A stretch of 64,000 nucleotides of DNA from Mytilus californianus (lineage: Eukaryota > Mollusca > Bivalvia > Mytilida > Mytilidae), in the NCBI RefSeq assembly GCF_021869535.1, contig NW_026262679.1, positions 46,112,426 through 46,176,425 of the forward strand. The letters run 5' to 3'. Shown here piece after piece: positions 45,415-58,500 of this stretch (the first letter of the stretch is position 1; each line of letters begins with the position of its first letter). The notes under the pieces are model-generated. The model saw only the letters and a list, made by a program, of their open reading frames with translations, was not told the origin of the DNA and searched no databases. The position numbers were made by a program, and so were the translations under genes.

Positions 45415-46048
45415 TCACCTCTGAAGCTAACAAAACCTTTAAATAGACTTATTAAGAAGGGATATAGTTACGATACTGTTACTAAACCCCTAACGGGAAG
45501 GATAGTGCCTGATATTCATATGATGAAGACATAATCTTTCAATCAGTTTAATTGAAGTCTGGAGCTGGCATGTCAGTTAACCGTAGTAGTCTGTCGTTAT
45601 TTATGTATTATTGTCATTTTGTTTATTTTCTTTGGTTACATCTTCTGACATCAGACTCGGACTTCTCTTGAACTGAATTTTAATGTGCGTATTGTTATGC
45701 GTTTACTTTTCTACATTGGCTAGAGGTATAGGGGGAGTGTTGAGATCTCATAAACATGTTTAACCCCGCCGCATTTTTGCGCCTGTCCCAAGTCAGGAGC
45801 CTCTAGCCTTTGTTAGTCTTGTATTATTTTTAATTTTAGTTTCTTGTGTACAATTTGGAGTTTAGTATGGCGTTCATTATCACTGAACTAGTATATATAT
45901 TTGTTTAGGGGCCAGCTGAAGGACGCCTCCGGGTGCGGGAATTTCTCGCTGCAATGAAGACCTGTTGGTGACCTTCTGCTGTTGTCTGTTCTATGGTCGA
46001 GTTGTTGTCTCTTTGACACATTCCCCATTTCCATTCTCAATTTTATTT
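45415..46048 (+). mobile_element. 3' untranslated tail of the Penelope-like element
   Basis: This region follows the RT frame and continues to CATTCTCAATTTTATT. Its last 260 bases recur, truncated, at 42425-42550 (same strand) and 6520-6760 (opposite strand). Recurrence of only the 3' end is what 5'-truncated retroelement copies produce. Confidence 0.65.
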
Positions 46049-46824
46049 ACTTTAAAAAGTGTTTAAAAAAAAACCAAACATTTCTCATACATCTTAAACT
46101 GCACAAATATTCATGCAGGTTAGTTATATAATGTTTTACAGTATATTTGAATAGTTTGAAATTACCAACATTACTGTTTACATTTTAAAGTAATTTAAAG
46201 TCCTTCTGATGAAGATAAATATCTCGATATAAGCAACATGAAATTGACAAAACTAACATTTATACCTTTTAAGGATCCAATTAAGGTGGTACCAAACACC
46301 TTGAATATAATTGATTTTGCTCGTTGTATTTTCATAAAAACAAAATATTCTGTTCACTTTGACACTTTAACAAAAAAAATAATAATTGAGAAGCTTAATA
46401 TTTCCTTTATAATAAAACGTGATTTAAACATTCAGCTGATTTTTACAGAGTTATCTCCCTGTAGTGTTATGTAAACCAAACATAAATACTTCTTCGTACA
46501 AGAATATATTAATTTTTATCAATCAACATTATCCAATAAAACTAACAACTTCTGTCGCACAAACGTAGGAGATTTTACTAGTTCAGAACATAATAGAAAT
46601 AATTGAGTGATATGCTCTCCCTTTTCATAAACATCAAAAAAATTAAAGGTTGATAGTCATAAGTCTACAAGTAAAAATACAATGATGTGCTGTTTTGACA
46701 TCTAGATCCACTAACATAGATGGTTTTAAGTAAAAGTGACATTGTTCCACGCTTTATGAAGATCATGATATGCAATATCAAAAACTTCCGTCCACTTATC
46801 ATAGCAAACAGTGTGCTGACAAAT

Positions 46825-46830
46825 TTTATT
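46825..46830 (-). terminator. possible poly(A) signal of the integrase gene
   Basis: AATAAA on the minus strand about 400 bases after the integrase stop. AT-rich DNA gives such hexamers by chance, so this is weak. Confidence 0.25.
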
Positions 46831-47223
46831 TTGAAGTAATAAATACAATTCTTTTGTAGAATGCAAAGATAACTCTGACAATCAAGCTCCGTTTTTAAAA
46901 ATAGCAGTAATATTTACAGAGTGAGATATATTTCTCCTATGAACATTTTTAAAATAGTTTCAGTCCCTTCTTTAGACAATATTATCATTAAATAATACAT
47001 ATTTTCACAAAATTGTTAATATCACAATGATTATAGTTACATTTTGTATCATCTCAACTATTATAACCATGTCTCATATTGACTTAAATAATCTTTCAAC
47101 AGCATTAATTAAGATCAAGCTCTTCTAAAATGTTGCTTAGGATGTGAAATAAATTAGTATCTGTGCATCAGTTTATCAAAGGCGACAACCTCATTTGTTT
47201 CACTAATAAAAACATGATTAAAT

Positions 47224-47980
47224 TCACAACCTCAATAAACAAAACGCTAGTGCGCGCAAATAAAGACCTATACCTAGTCCATCTAGTTCTGCCAAGGGAT
47301 TGACTTCCAGTCTTAGCTGTTGAAAGTCCGCTTCACTAATCGGACATATTATCGTTGGAACAGTTACGGTGTTTGAATCGGTTTCTGGCACTGGACCCGC
47401 CCAGTCTATACCGTAATTTTCAATATCTCCAATTTCTTCCTGTACAAAAAGGTCATCAATACCACGGTGTCCCTGTCCTGCTTGTTGTAGCACACCAAGA
47501 ACAAACAACTGTTTAGGAGAATGTCCTTGTTCCGATGACAAACTGTGCCTATTCCACCCATCTTTAAAAACCTGAAGTGCGGCCTTGATACGTGGTGCAT
47601 AAATGTATTGCAGACACCATAAATGCATTTCATTAGTAACATCAAGGCATTCATTTCTCTCCAAGAAATAAAACAGTTGGTGGAAGACACATGTGCATGA
47701 TTGAAACATGTCACGCCACAAACGCTCTATTCGCTGGTTGTGAACACTTCGTCCCGTTATTATTGATCCCCTGTCTGCACCTCTATGGGCAATCATGAAT
47801 GTTGCAATGTCTAGATTTTCCCGTCCATGATCTGTCCTTACTCTGGATGGTACTCCAAACTCCTGACAGGCGTTTGCAAAGGGTTGAAAGGTTGTACTCG
47901 CCTTATTGTCAAGAGCAAGATTTAAAAAAGTTAGCATTCTGCTGTACCCGTCAATTCCTCCATGGATTACCATACCCCAT
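47224..47980 (-). CDS. integrase-core gene exon 4 (D and E of the triad, stop)
   Basis: This 757-nt exon has acceptor ATTTTTCAG and one base in, and ends at TGA. It encodes WGMVIHGGIDGYSRMLTFLN, VPSRVRTDHGRENLDIATF, RGSIITGRSVHNQRIERLWR and a C-terminal domain with MHLWCLQYIYAPRIKAAL and NRHSLSSEQGHSPKQLF. The second and third catalytic acids are present. The intron before it (3.9 kb) carries the tandem-core element at 48.2-49.6 kb. Confidence 0.9.
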
Positions 47981-49471
47981 CTGAAAAATTGGATAATTAT
48001 ATTCTTACGAGTATGCGTGAGAACTGAGAAATCAACTATAATTTTCAAACGTCAATGAAATACACCCGTTGGAAAATAGTTAAACTTGATATATTAGTTA
48101 TGCGTGACATGAATTCGCCGGTATATAATGATGTGTTCTAATAGCGTATGCCTAGAAAAACCAGATGCTCCGCAGGGCGCAGCTTTATACGACCGCAGAG
48201 GTCGAACCCTGAACAGTTGGGGCAAGTATGGACACAACATTCAAGCTTGATACAGCTCTGAATTTGGATTGTGATTAAATAGTTGACACAACATAGGTTT
48301 CTGACACAGAATGATTGGGTCTAAGAACTTAAACTTAAAAACTTAAAATTTTTAAATTGGACATTTGCCTATTATGGTCCAATATCCAAAATCTAAATAT
48401 ATGGTTAGATTCAGCATATCAAAGAACCCCAAAAATTCAATTTTGATGAAATCAAATAAGGTTCAATTTTGGACCCTTGAGACCTCAATGTGGACCAGTT
48501 TGATAACCGGGCCCAAATATCAAAAATCTAAATACATGTTTAGATTCAGCATATATCAAAGAACCCCATATATTCATTTTTTGTTGAAATCAAACAAAGT
48601 TTAATTTTGGACCCCGATTTGGACCAACTTGAAAACTGGGCCCATAATCAAAAATCTAAGTACATGTTTAGATTCAGCATATCAAAGAACCCCAAGAATT
48701 CAATTTTTGTTGAAATCAAACAACGTTTAATTTTGGACCCCGATTTGGACCAACTTGAAAACTGGGCACATAATCAAAAATCTAAGTGCATGTTTAGATT
48801 CAGCATATCAAAGAACCCCAAGAATTCATTTTTTGTTAAAATCAAACTAAGTTTAATTTTGGACCCTTTGGACCTTAATGTAGACCAATTTGAAAACGGG
48901 ACAAAAAATTAAGAATCTACATACACGGTTAGATTCGGCATATCAAAGAACCCCAATTATTCAATTTTTGATGAAATCAAACAAAGTTTAATTTTGGACC
49001 CTTTGGGCCCCTAATTCCTAAACTGTTGGGACCAAAACTCCCAAAATCAATCCCAACCTTCTTTTTAGGGTCATAAACCTTGTGTTTAAATTTCATAGAT
49101 TTCTATTTACTTATACTAAAGTTATTGTGCTAAAACCAAGAAAAATGCTTATTTGGGCCTCTTTTTGGCCCCTAATTCCTAAACTGTTGGGACCAAAACT
49201 CCCAAAATCAATCCCAACCTTCCTTTTGTGTTCATAAACCTTGTAATTAAATTTCATAGATTTCTATTTACTTATACTAAAGTTATTGTGCGAAAACCAA
49301 GAAAAATGCTTATTTGGGCCCTTTTTTGGCCCCTTATTCCTATACTGTTGGGACCAAAACTCCCAAAATCAATCCCAACCTTCCTTTTGTGGTCATAAAC
49401 CTTGTGTTTAAATTTCATAGATTTCTATTTACTTAAACTAAAGTTATAGTGCGAAAACCAATGTGTCTTCG

Positions 49472-49506
<35 letters not shown>

Positions 49507-52500
49507 CAACGTCATACCAATATACGACCGCAAAAAATTTTTGCGGTCGTATAAAAAGGGTTTTAAATTGGTAGTAGGTGCGAAATGTATTTCCAAAACA
49601 ACAGTTGCAAATAATTAGTCGTAAAACTATTATTTAGCTTGTTTTTCTCATTGTTCAGAATATGAACGATTATATCATACTCAAATTCTAGATTTACTTA
49701 TTTCAATAATAACTATTTCTTATGAATTTATAATCAGTAGCATCTTTGCGAAGAAAATGCAATGCATTTAAGATTTCTTCCGTTTACTCATATTTTGCAT
49801 GGCAAATATTATTTTGCCGTTAGATTTCGCACTGATTCATATAAATATAAACTGTTTACACAGAGTCACGCTTTGCATGTATGAAATTAAATGAAAATAC
49901 TCTGACATGTAAATTAAGTACAACATTTAAACTCGATGATCCGTAACTAAAGCAGGAACAAATACCTCTGTGGAAATAAAATAATGTCTACTAGTTCAAA
50001 TGCATGTCCCAAGTCAGGAGCCTGTAATTCAGCGGTTGTCGTTTGTTGCTGTTTATCATATTTATTGTACGTCTGAACCAGTGACAATTCTTGTTTTAAA
50101 TGTTTTAAATTTGACATTTCGGTGACTTCTATAGCTTACTATGCGGTATTGGTTTTTCTCATTGTTAAAGACCGTATAGTGACATATAGTTCTACGCAAT
50201 TTTGTCTCTGGTAGAGAGTTGTCTCATTGGCAATCATACCACATTTTTTTTTATTCCTCGACCGGTCTGTGTTATTGTTTGATCTTATTCTTTATGTCGA
50301 TCTGAACAGTTAAGCCTTTTCAACTGATTTTCACAGTGGATGACCGTGAGGGCATTCCGGTGTTATGTTGCCGTAGTCATTTCTTTTTTTTTGACTGATA
50401 ACCGATCGTATTTAGTATAATTACGCAAATATTATTGAGTGCAAAAATAACATTCCTTTTCGCTTGTTATAAATTAACTTGGATACTGAAGGATGTTAAA
50501 ATATCTATATCTACGGATATGAACGTAGATAACGAATTTATCCCCGGTCTTAGTCCAAATCTGGCGATTATTAGAGAAATTCGACCACTAAGTGTAACGT
50601 GAAAGCAACGTTTTTTTCTTCATTTTTTTTAAAATCTTTTTATTGAAATTTGTGAATTTTACATATTGTTTACGGGGTGTAGGACTACCCTACAGGTAGT
50701 CAAATATAACACGTTTTTATACAGAGACAGAGAAACTGAGATGGGTCGAATCTGGCGCTCAATGTTGTGAAAGTTACATCATAGACGGCGCGACGTTGAC
50801 GTGGGTAGTTTGCATAGCTAGGTCTGTAGTCCCATTCATTGACAATGTGGCAGCCAAATGACGCATTTACTAAAATGAGTGCAAATGATCGACATAATAA
50901 GTTAAAATTGTTAGTGGATAAAATATTTAATTACAGACTTCATTTATAATCTGCAGAATTCTATATTTCACAAGGAACAACCATGGAAATAAGGGAAACG
51001 CGCGCGACGTCCCCCCCCCCCCCCCGGGTAATGGATAGCAACGTCCGGGGATATGAGTTAACAACCAGGGGCTATGGGTTTTGTTACGAAGTTCTTTAAC
51101 CAATCAAAATCCTAGAAATATACTAAGCCGGGGATAAGTTTTTTCATGTCTCGTTGTTGATGGCCGTGTGGTTGCCTATAATTGCTCATATCCACCTAAT
51201 TTGAACTTTGTTGGATAGTTGTTTCCTTGGCAATCATACCACTTTTCTTTATTTCTAATTTTCATTTAGTCTTTAAAAACTGTCAAAAACACAAACATTC
51301 AAATTATATAACAGTTTTAAAGTAAAAAAACATGTACATGCTTGTCAGAGTGGGTTATGTAATCTCCATGAAAATGAGATGCGAATGAAAGTGCTAATAC
51401 AATTGACTTATCAAAAGCCGACTATACGGTATGGTTATTTTTTCATTGTTGAAGGACGTATGGTTGCCTATAATTGCTTACATCCACTTTATTTGAACTT
51501 TGATGGAAAGTTGTCTAATTGGCAATCATGCCTCATCTCATTATATTTATATAAATTACAAATTTCAACATTTAAACTATGAAAAACATTCTGGTATATA
51601 AGTTGTCAAAACATATGTGCTTGGAAAAAACGTCAATGTCAACACAAGTGCATACCAAACACCATTGACGTACCATTAGTGGTTCCCTTGGATTGATCAA
51701 ATCACAAAATAATACTTGTAAACTGTTGACGACGCAACCATCGATGCCGACGAAAACAAAAAGCCCACAGAGGCAAGGCAATAACATTGAGCGTATTAAT
51801 AACATGTATGAATTTTACCACGTTCGATCATATCATTAGATAAAAATTATAAAATATGTATATATTTCAAAGTTACAAATATTTCGTGACCTTATCAACT
51901 TGTGATTCCCATCTACATGCCATAAAGCGTTTGGACCAGAAACTTGGTACGATCTTCTTCGTATCGTTCGGCACCATCGTATTGCTACTCCGGCTTCGTC
52001 AACTCTGATGAGGGATTCTGCTACTCTTCGTCTTTGCAAGACGATTCCTTCTGTTTTCAAAATTCCTTGGACCATTCGTTGACCTAACGATCTGTTAAAC
52101 TGGGTTATCCTCCTTACATGATTATCTAAATCGGTGTCACTAATGACTGCATAACGTCTCCTTAGGAGTATTCTGTAGTCCCTGAAAATAATTATTTTCT
52201 ATGTTATTTAGAATATGTTCGGGATAGTTTACTCAGGTTTCACCGAACATATCAATTCTTTTTATAAGTCTACTCAATTATCGAATATATATATCAGAGT
52301 ATTTTCCATGCAATGGGTAACTCCACAGATACCACTTGCACTAGAGTATCAAAAACTGCTAACCCTTCTGATACAAATGGGATAGAACCGGTTTTTTCGT
52401 TCGGTTAGTGTTGTACAATATTTAGTTTTCTTTCAAATGTTTTGTTATTGCTGTTTGCATGTTCGTCCTTATTTACTTTGGAGATGGTGTTGTCTTTTTT

Positions 52501-55500
52501 CTTAAGATTCGTTTTATTCCCCCCTTATTATTTAGTTATATAATCTAAGATATAAGATTGCTTGCTGTATCATAAATTGTTAGAATTGAATTTGATATTT
52601 ACCTCAATCGACGCTTTATGCTAGATACTGATACATGTAGAAGACTTGCCATACATTTTCTAGAAAATCCAATCTCAACCAAAAATTCCAATTGCTCACG
52701 AGAGATGTGGTACCTGGGGCGTCCTATTCCGCCATATTGAGATAGCCTTAATCCAATATGTTCTGTTTCCGACCTGTAAAAGAGTGATGAATAAATCTAG
52801 TATCCAGATCCTTCTCCTCGTTTTACTAATGACAGTTTTTTTTTGGTGAAGAAGAGTCCTGTAGAGAGTCTATAACAAAACTCTGCATTCCCCGCCTACG
52901 ACAGTAGAGGGGGCACAATGTTTAGGTATGGGTGTCCGCCCGTTCGTCCTTTTGTTCGCCTCGTATCTGGTTAAAATTTTGGTTTAAAGTAGGGTAATGT
53001 TTTGGTTTGAAGTACTTTTGGTCATAACAACTTCACACTTAATACACATGTATATTTTAAAGTGAACTGTTTAATATCTATATATGAATGCATCGATGAG
53101 TTAATGCCACAACCTCGTAACTGAAAATGTGTCACTTTTCAGAAAATGATATACAAAGTTTGATTGCCAATATAAATTTCATTTTACTTCAAAAATGTAT
53201 CAAATTAACTTTGATTGCGCAAATACTCCTAATGGTTATAATTTTATAATTTGATGCTAATTGGATGGCAGATAACCGATACAAATGCTTTTGAAATGTT
53301 TAACGGATATATAAGCATTCTATAATGATTAAATTTGATGCAGATGTGTTTGCCATAAGGTCATAGCTAGTGATAACAGGTATCCGCTCTTAGGTATATC
53401 ATATTTTAAATTTTGTTTGATAAGCATCATTGCATTTGCAAGCGATGAGAGATTGTGGAATTTAGAATATGAATAAATATAACTGAATGAATTTTATTTA
53501 CTTTAAACGTTATATAAATTTAACAATGATATACATACACACACTGTTATAAAGCATTGTTAAGGAAAAAAGATTATGTAAAGCAATACAGTAGATGAAG
53601 GAATTATGGAAAATGGATTTAAACTGAAAATATTATTCAATTCGCAATTTCCTCAACCGATAAGAGATGGTTACAAAATTTCTGAAACATATGTCATTGT
53701 CTTCATAATACTTGTTTGACCTTTATAACACATAATACTATCTACACAAAGACCTTGGCTTGATGAATTTATTGTGTGAATTAGTATTCATTAAATCTTA
53801 AAGACATAGAAATGCAATGAAATGTATCGAAATTCCAAAAGAAAATCGTGTGTTATAGCTGTGTTTCACAAAAGAATATACAGTAACCCCAAATAAGATT
53901 GAAATCATAATCCAACAATTTTGTTGGTTTTTCGAAATCGTTAATATCATTTAGCTCGTATGAAAGAAAAAAAAATACTGAATTAGACTTTCCTTTCAGT
54001 ATATTTCTTTTCCACCAAAGCCAAGTTATCTTGATTGTTTTCTGTTTATATTGTATGATTTTCTTTTAGAATAGACTTTAAAACTTACATACTGCACTAT
54101 TTATCACACTATAATATACCAAAATATACCATGACAGATTTACCAAAAAAGTATGATAAAATACAAAACACAATTATGTAATACAGTTTATGTAATGCAT
54201 ACCGCATTCGGTATATGCTAGAGAAGGAGCAAGTCTCAATATAACTTAAGGTTTTATTATATCTGATAATCCTCATATGCATGAACATTGTTAGATGTTG
54301 TTTTCCAATGACAGATCAGGGTGTAAGTCTGGGGTGGTGTTATCGAAGCTATCTTAGGATTAGGACGTGACTGTCCTAAGACCATCTAATGACACGTCTT
54401 TGTCTTAAGTCATGATCTCGAAGCTCTCTTAACTTAGGATATATTGCATTTTTCGTCCTGGTGTTTTTTTGTGTCAGATAGTAATCCTATGTAGAAGCTA
54501 AGTTATTGTCTTGGAATAACACCTGACCTCGAGTTAACAGTAAATGCTTAAGCTGGTACAGTCTGTTTAACTTTGCATTATCTTGGACTGTCCCTCCATC
54601 AAATTGCTGGACGACCATATCTGGGGTGGTGTTCTCGAAAGTATACTAAGATTCAAATTTAGGATGGATCATCTTTGGACACTCTTATGGAAATGATATA
54701 TGGTTAAAAAATGCACTAAAGTTGCGATTACAAGACCAATACAAACAGTTGTGGAATACTCAATTACAAGAGTCTACAAAAGCAGTAAATAATATAATTT
54801 TTAAGTTAGAATTAAATTTTGAAAAATATTTCGATATCTTGGATTTGCACGAAAGTATTATTTTATGTAGATATAGAACCACAGACTCCCAATAGAAACA
54901 GGGAGGTGGAAAAATGTTAATAGAAATGAAAGAAAATGTCATTTTTGTAATATTGGTAGAATTTGGAGACGAATTTCATTATCTGCTAGAATGTCCATTT
55001 TTTAACGACAGTAGAAAATTATACCTTGATAAGTACTATTTTGCTCTTGTTAATACACTAAAGTTTAGAAAATTGATGAGCAAATTAAACAAAAAGTCAG
55101 ATCTAAAAAGATTATGTAAATTTATAAAGTGTATAAATAAATATGTGTGTCCTTCTGGCTAAAATGTATATTATTTTGAAAACCACTGTATTGTATATAT
55201 GTTTTGTAAAAAGATGCATATTCATGTACATATTTTGCACTCTCTCTGTACCTATGTATCTGCAATGGTTATGAAAATAAAGATATTGCTTAAGTTAAGT
55301 TTTGAAGCTATCTCAGACGCATCTTATTTAAGGACGGTCTAAACATATCCTAAGTGCGAAATTTCAATTTGCTTAAGTATTTTTTTTTATAAAACATTTA
55401 TTAATGACGAAAACCAATTAATAAAATTGTTTACAAATTTTATAATTACATGTACATGTATACTATTAAATATAAAAAAGAAGATGTGGTATGATTGCCA

Positions 55501-58500
55501 ATGAGACAACTCTCCACAAGAGACCAAATGACTCAGAAATTAACAACTATAGGTCACTGTACGGCCTTCAACAATGAGCAAAGCCCATACCGCATAGTCG
55601 GCTATATAAGGCCCCGAAATGACAAATGTAAAACAATTCAAACGAGAAAACTAAAATTGGATGATCTTAAGTCACTAAATTATGTGTTCTAAAATGTGAT
55701 AAATCCTAAGTTACGGGAGCTTCGAGAACATGACTTAGGACATATACATGTCATAAGATGGTCTTAATTATATAAAAAAAGGATTGTAAACTGGAAAACA
55801 ATTTGTTTTGAAATGAGAATTAAATTTTTAGTGTCATCGTATCGTGATACACGAAGTTCAAAGTTTAAAAGCCTGCACAATTTCTTTATATACGAGTTAA
55901 TAACCGATGGTGCGTTTTATTTCATGTTTATCTACACGTAAAAATTGAGCAAAAAGTGAAATTCAAACTTTATTAAGTTAGAATGAAGAAAGGATGATCT
56001 TAAGACACCTAATTAGGTGTTCGAACGGTAGGACGAAAAATGCAATATATCTTAAGTTAAGAGAGCTTCGAGAACACGACTTAGGACAAAGACTTGTCAT
56101 AAGTTGGTCTTAGGACACGTCCTAATCATAAGATAGCTTCGAGAACACCACCTCTTTGGTGTTTTCTGTAACGGTCATCTTTACGAATCGGGTCATAAAA
56201 TTTATAGTTAAAGGATATGTGATTCAGGTCTTTTCAAATCTCCACTATTTCAGCAATGTTATTGTCCTCTTTTAATGTTTCGCACGAATATTTTCAACAG
56301 ATACAATATAATTGCTGATCTTGTCATAAAAACTCGCGCAATTTTGAAATGAATAAAAAATTCTTAGCTTGAAAATTGTATGTCGAAATAAATGAATGTT
56401 CTCGTCTTAAGATTTCCCTTATGTGAATGAACTATACAATAAAGATATTTTGTGTATTCGAAGCGCTTAACTTTCGAAATCCGTGAGTATTTAAATAAAT
56501 ATAATGTTATGATTATGACCAAAAAAGGACCGTTAAACCGAAAGGACCAAATATTTCTAAATCGTGCATATATTTAAAGTGCTGTTTTTGTAAAAGTAAT
56601 ACATTTCATAGAAATTATTTAAGTTTTCGTTTGCTGTTAGTCTATTGTGGCGTGGTTAATTACATCAAAGAGTTGATGGTCAGTTCTTAATCAGTTTAAT
56701 GATCTTACATCTTGATTAATGTGACAGTTTATACGGTACATGGGTTGCACAGTACAGATGCAATAACATTTAGAAGTTTATCAAAATAATCTAAGATCAT
56801 AAAGCAATGTTTAATCAAATTTAAGAACAGATGTTTATAGCACGATCTTGTGAGAAACTTTATGTATTAGCAGAGACATATAATACATTGTATTATATGT
56901 CTCTGATATTAGTCTTGTATTATATGTCTCTGATATTAGTCAGTTGTCATATAGACGAGAATGAACAACAGTTGTGAGGCTTGTATTGTGTTTATTGGGA
57001 TACGGGATATTTGCCATTTTAATTTTAGGGATATGGGATATTTGTCCTAAAAATAAATGGGATATGGGATATTGGTGCATTTTTAGGGATATTGAATTTT
57101 GAAAATGAAAAATGAAAAAAAAATGTGAAAATTAAAAGTTAAGTACAGAAATCTTTACATCTCACTTGATAAAATTGCCAAAAAAATTTACTAGAAAAAG
57201 TTATTTAAGTGCTTTGTTGATTTTCATTGAGTTTTGTTATTATAAAACACCCATGCAACCACACATCCCAAATTGCATGATAGGACCCAACACGTACTAT
57301 TGATCACTATTTTAGTGTTTCGGCAGTTAAAGCTTGGGATTAGAGGCTCTGGCTTGGGATGGTAATTTTAGATGCATTATTTTAATATAATCAAATATGA
57401 AAATTATTCATGTATATATTGATATATTTATATTTTAATTCTTCATCAATAGGTCTAGTTATTATGACAGATCTGCCATCATCAGGGGTCCAACTGTCAA
57501 TTTTATGTTAAAGTCTTCAACTTTCATCTACTAAGCATATCTCCAACACTTTTATGTTTGCTATACGCAACTATTGGTGCATCATTGAATATTTATACAC
57601 AATCTTCGTCAAACTGTAATAAATGCCCGTTTCTTTATTTTACGTATATATATATATATATGGTTATATTTAGTTATCAAAACTAACGGAATATTTTCTT
57701 TTTCCTTCGATTTATTTTGCTGTAATAATTCAGTACGGTCAATTGATAAAGCATCAGTAATACTATCATCTATTTCGACGTTATCATAACCCCTATTGAA
57801 ATTAGTTAGATTGTTTATTAAATTGTTATGGTCATTTGTGTTTCCAATTTGCCGTATTGCTTCACCTTTGATAAACCCTCGGAATACATGCTGTGAGTGA
57901 CAGCTATTTCTATGCAGATAGAGATTATAATTTGTTTCTTTAAAATGTATAATACATCCAAATGTTTCCAAACATATCATATTTGTTTTTCGTTTATTAT
58001 TTTGTACATAAATCAGGTCGTTAGTTTTTCGTTTGAATTTGTTTACGTTTTGTCATTTCAGGGCCTTTCGTGGCTTACTATGCGTGTATGTGTTTTGCTC
58101 ATTATTTCCGTATGGTTATTCATGGTTTTTAACTTCTATGTTTTTTTTTCTCTTTTGTGTTCACAACCTTATTACATGTATATGTTTTGTTTGTTTTCCA
58201 TCTAGTGTAACATTGTTATTTTTTTTACATTCTTCTCCTTGAGTATTACAATATGGAATGTTCTTATTTGAATTAGGAAACGGATTAATATAAGCTAACA
58301 GCTTGTTTCTGGATCCTATTAATTATTCACTTGTATTAATATGTAAATGCCAATTTGTGTACATTACGTAACCTGAATTTAATTAATAAAATATGTTTAC
58401 ACTAACTTCTATGTTATTTGTTCTTTGGTGGGGAGTTGTCTCATTTTGGTTATCATACCACATCTTCTTATTTTTACATGTTCAGGTATATTTATAAATC

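Larger units (their letters stand above)
54333..56152. mobile_element. 1.8-kb long-TIR element with nested insertions
   Basis: Inverted arms of about 130 bp start GGTGGTGTTATCGAAGCTAT on the left and, complemented, GGTGGTGTTCTCGAAGCTAT on the right, with CTAAGACCA and GGACGTG subrepeats. Extra partial ends lie inside at about 54625, 55300 and 55710. A LINE tail and a dispersed repeat are nested. It is in the first intron of the integrase gene. Confidence 0.65.

Noticed and set aside
47406..47984. Other-frame and antisense ORFs inside integrase exon 4
   Set aside because: Shadows of the real frame, which carries the catalytic motifs.
51572..51805. 77-codon minus-strand ORF rich in Cys and Leu
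   Set aside because: No domain, no good splice borders, and it lies in an intron near dispersed repeats.
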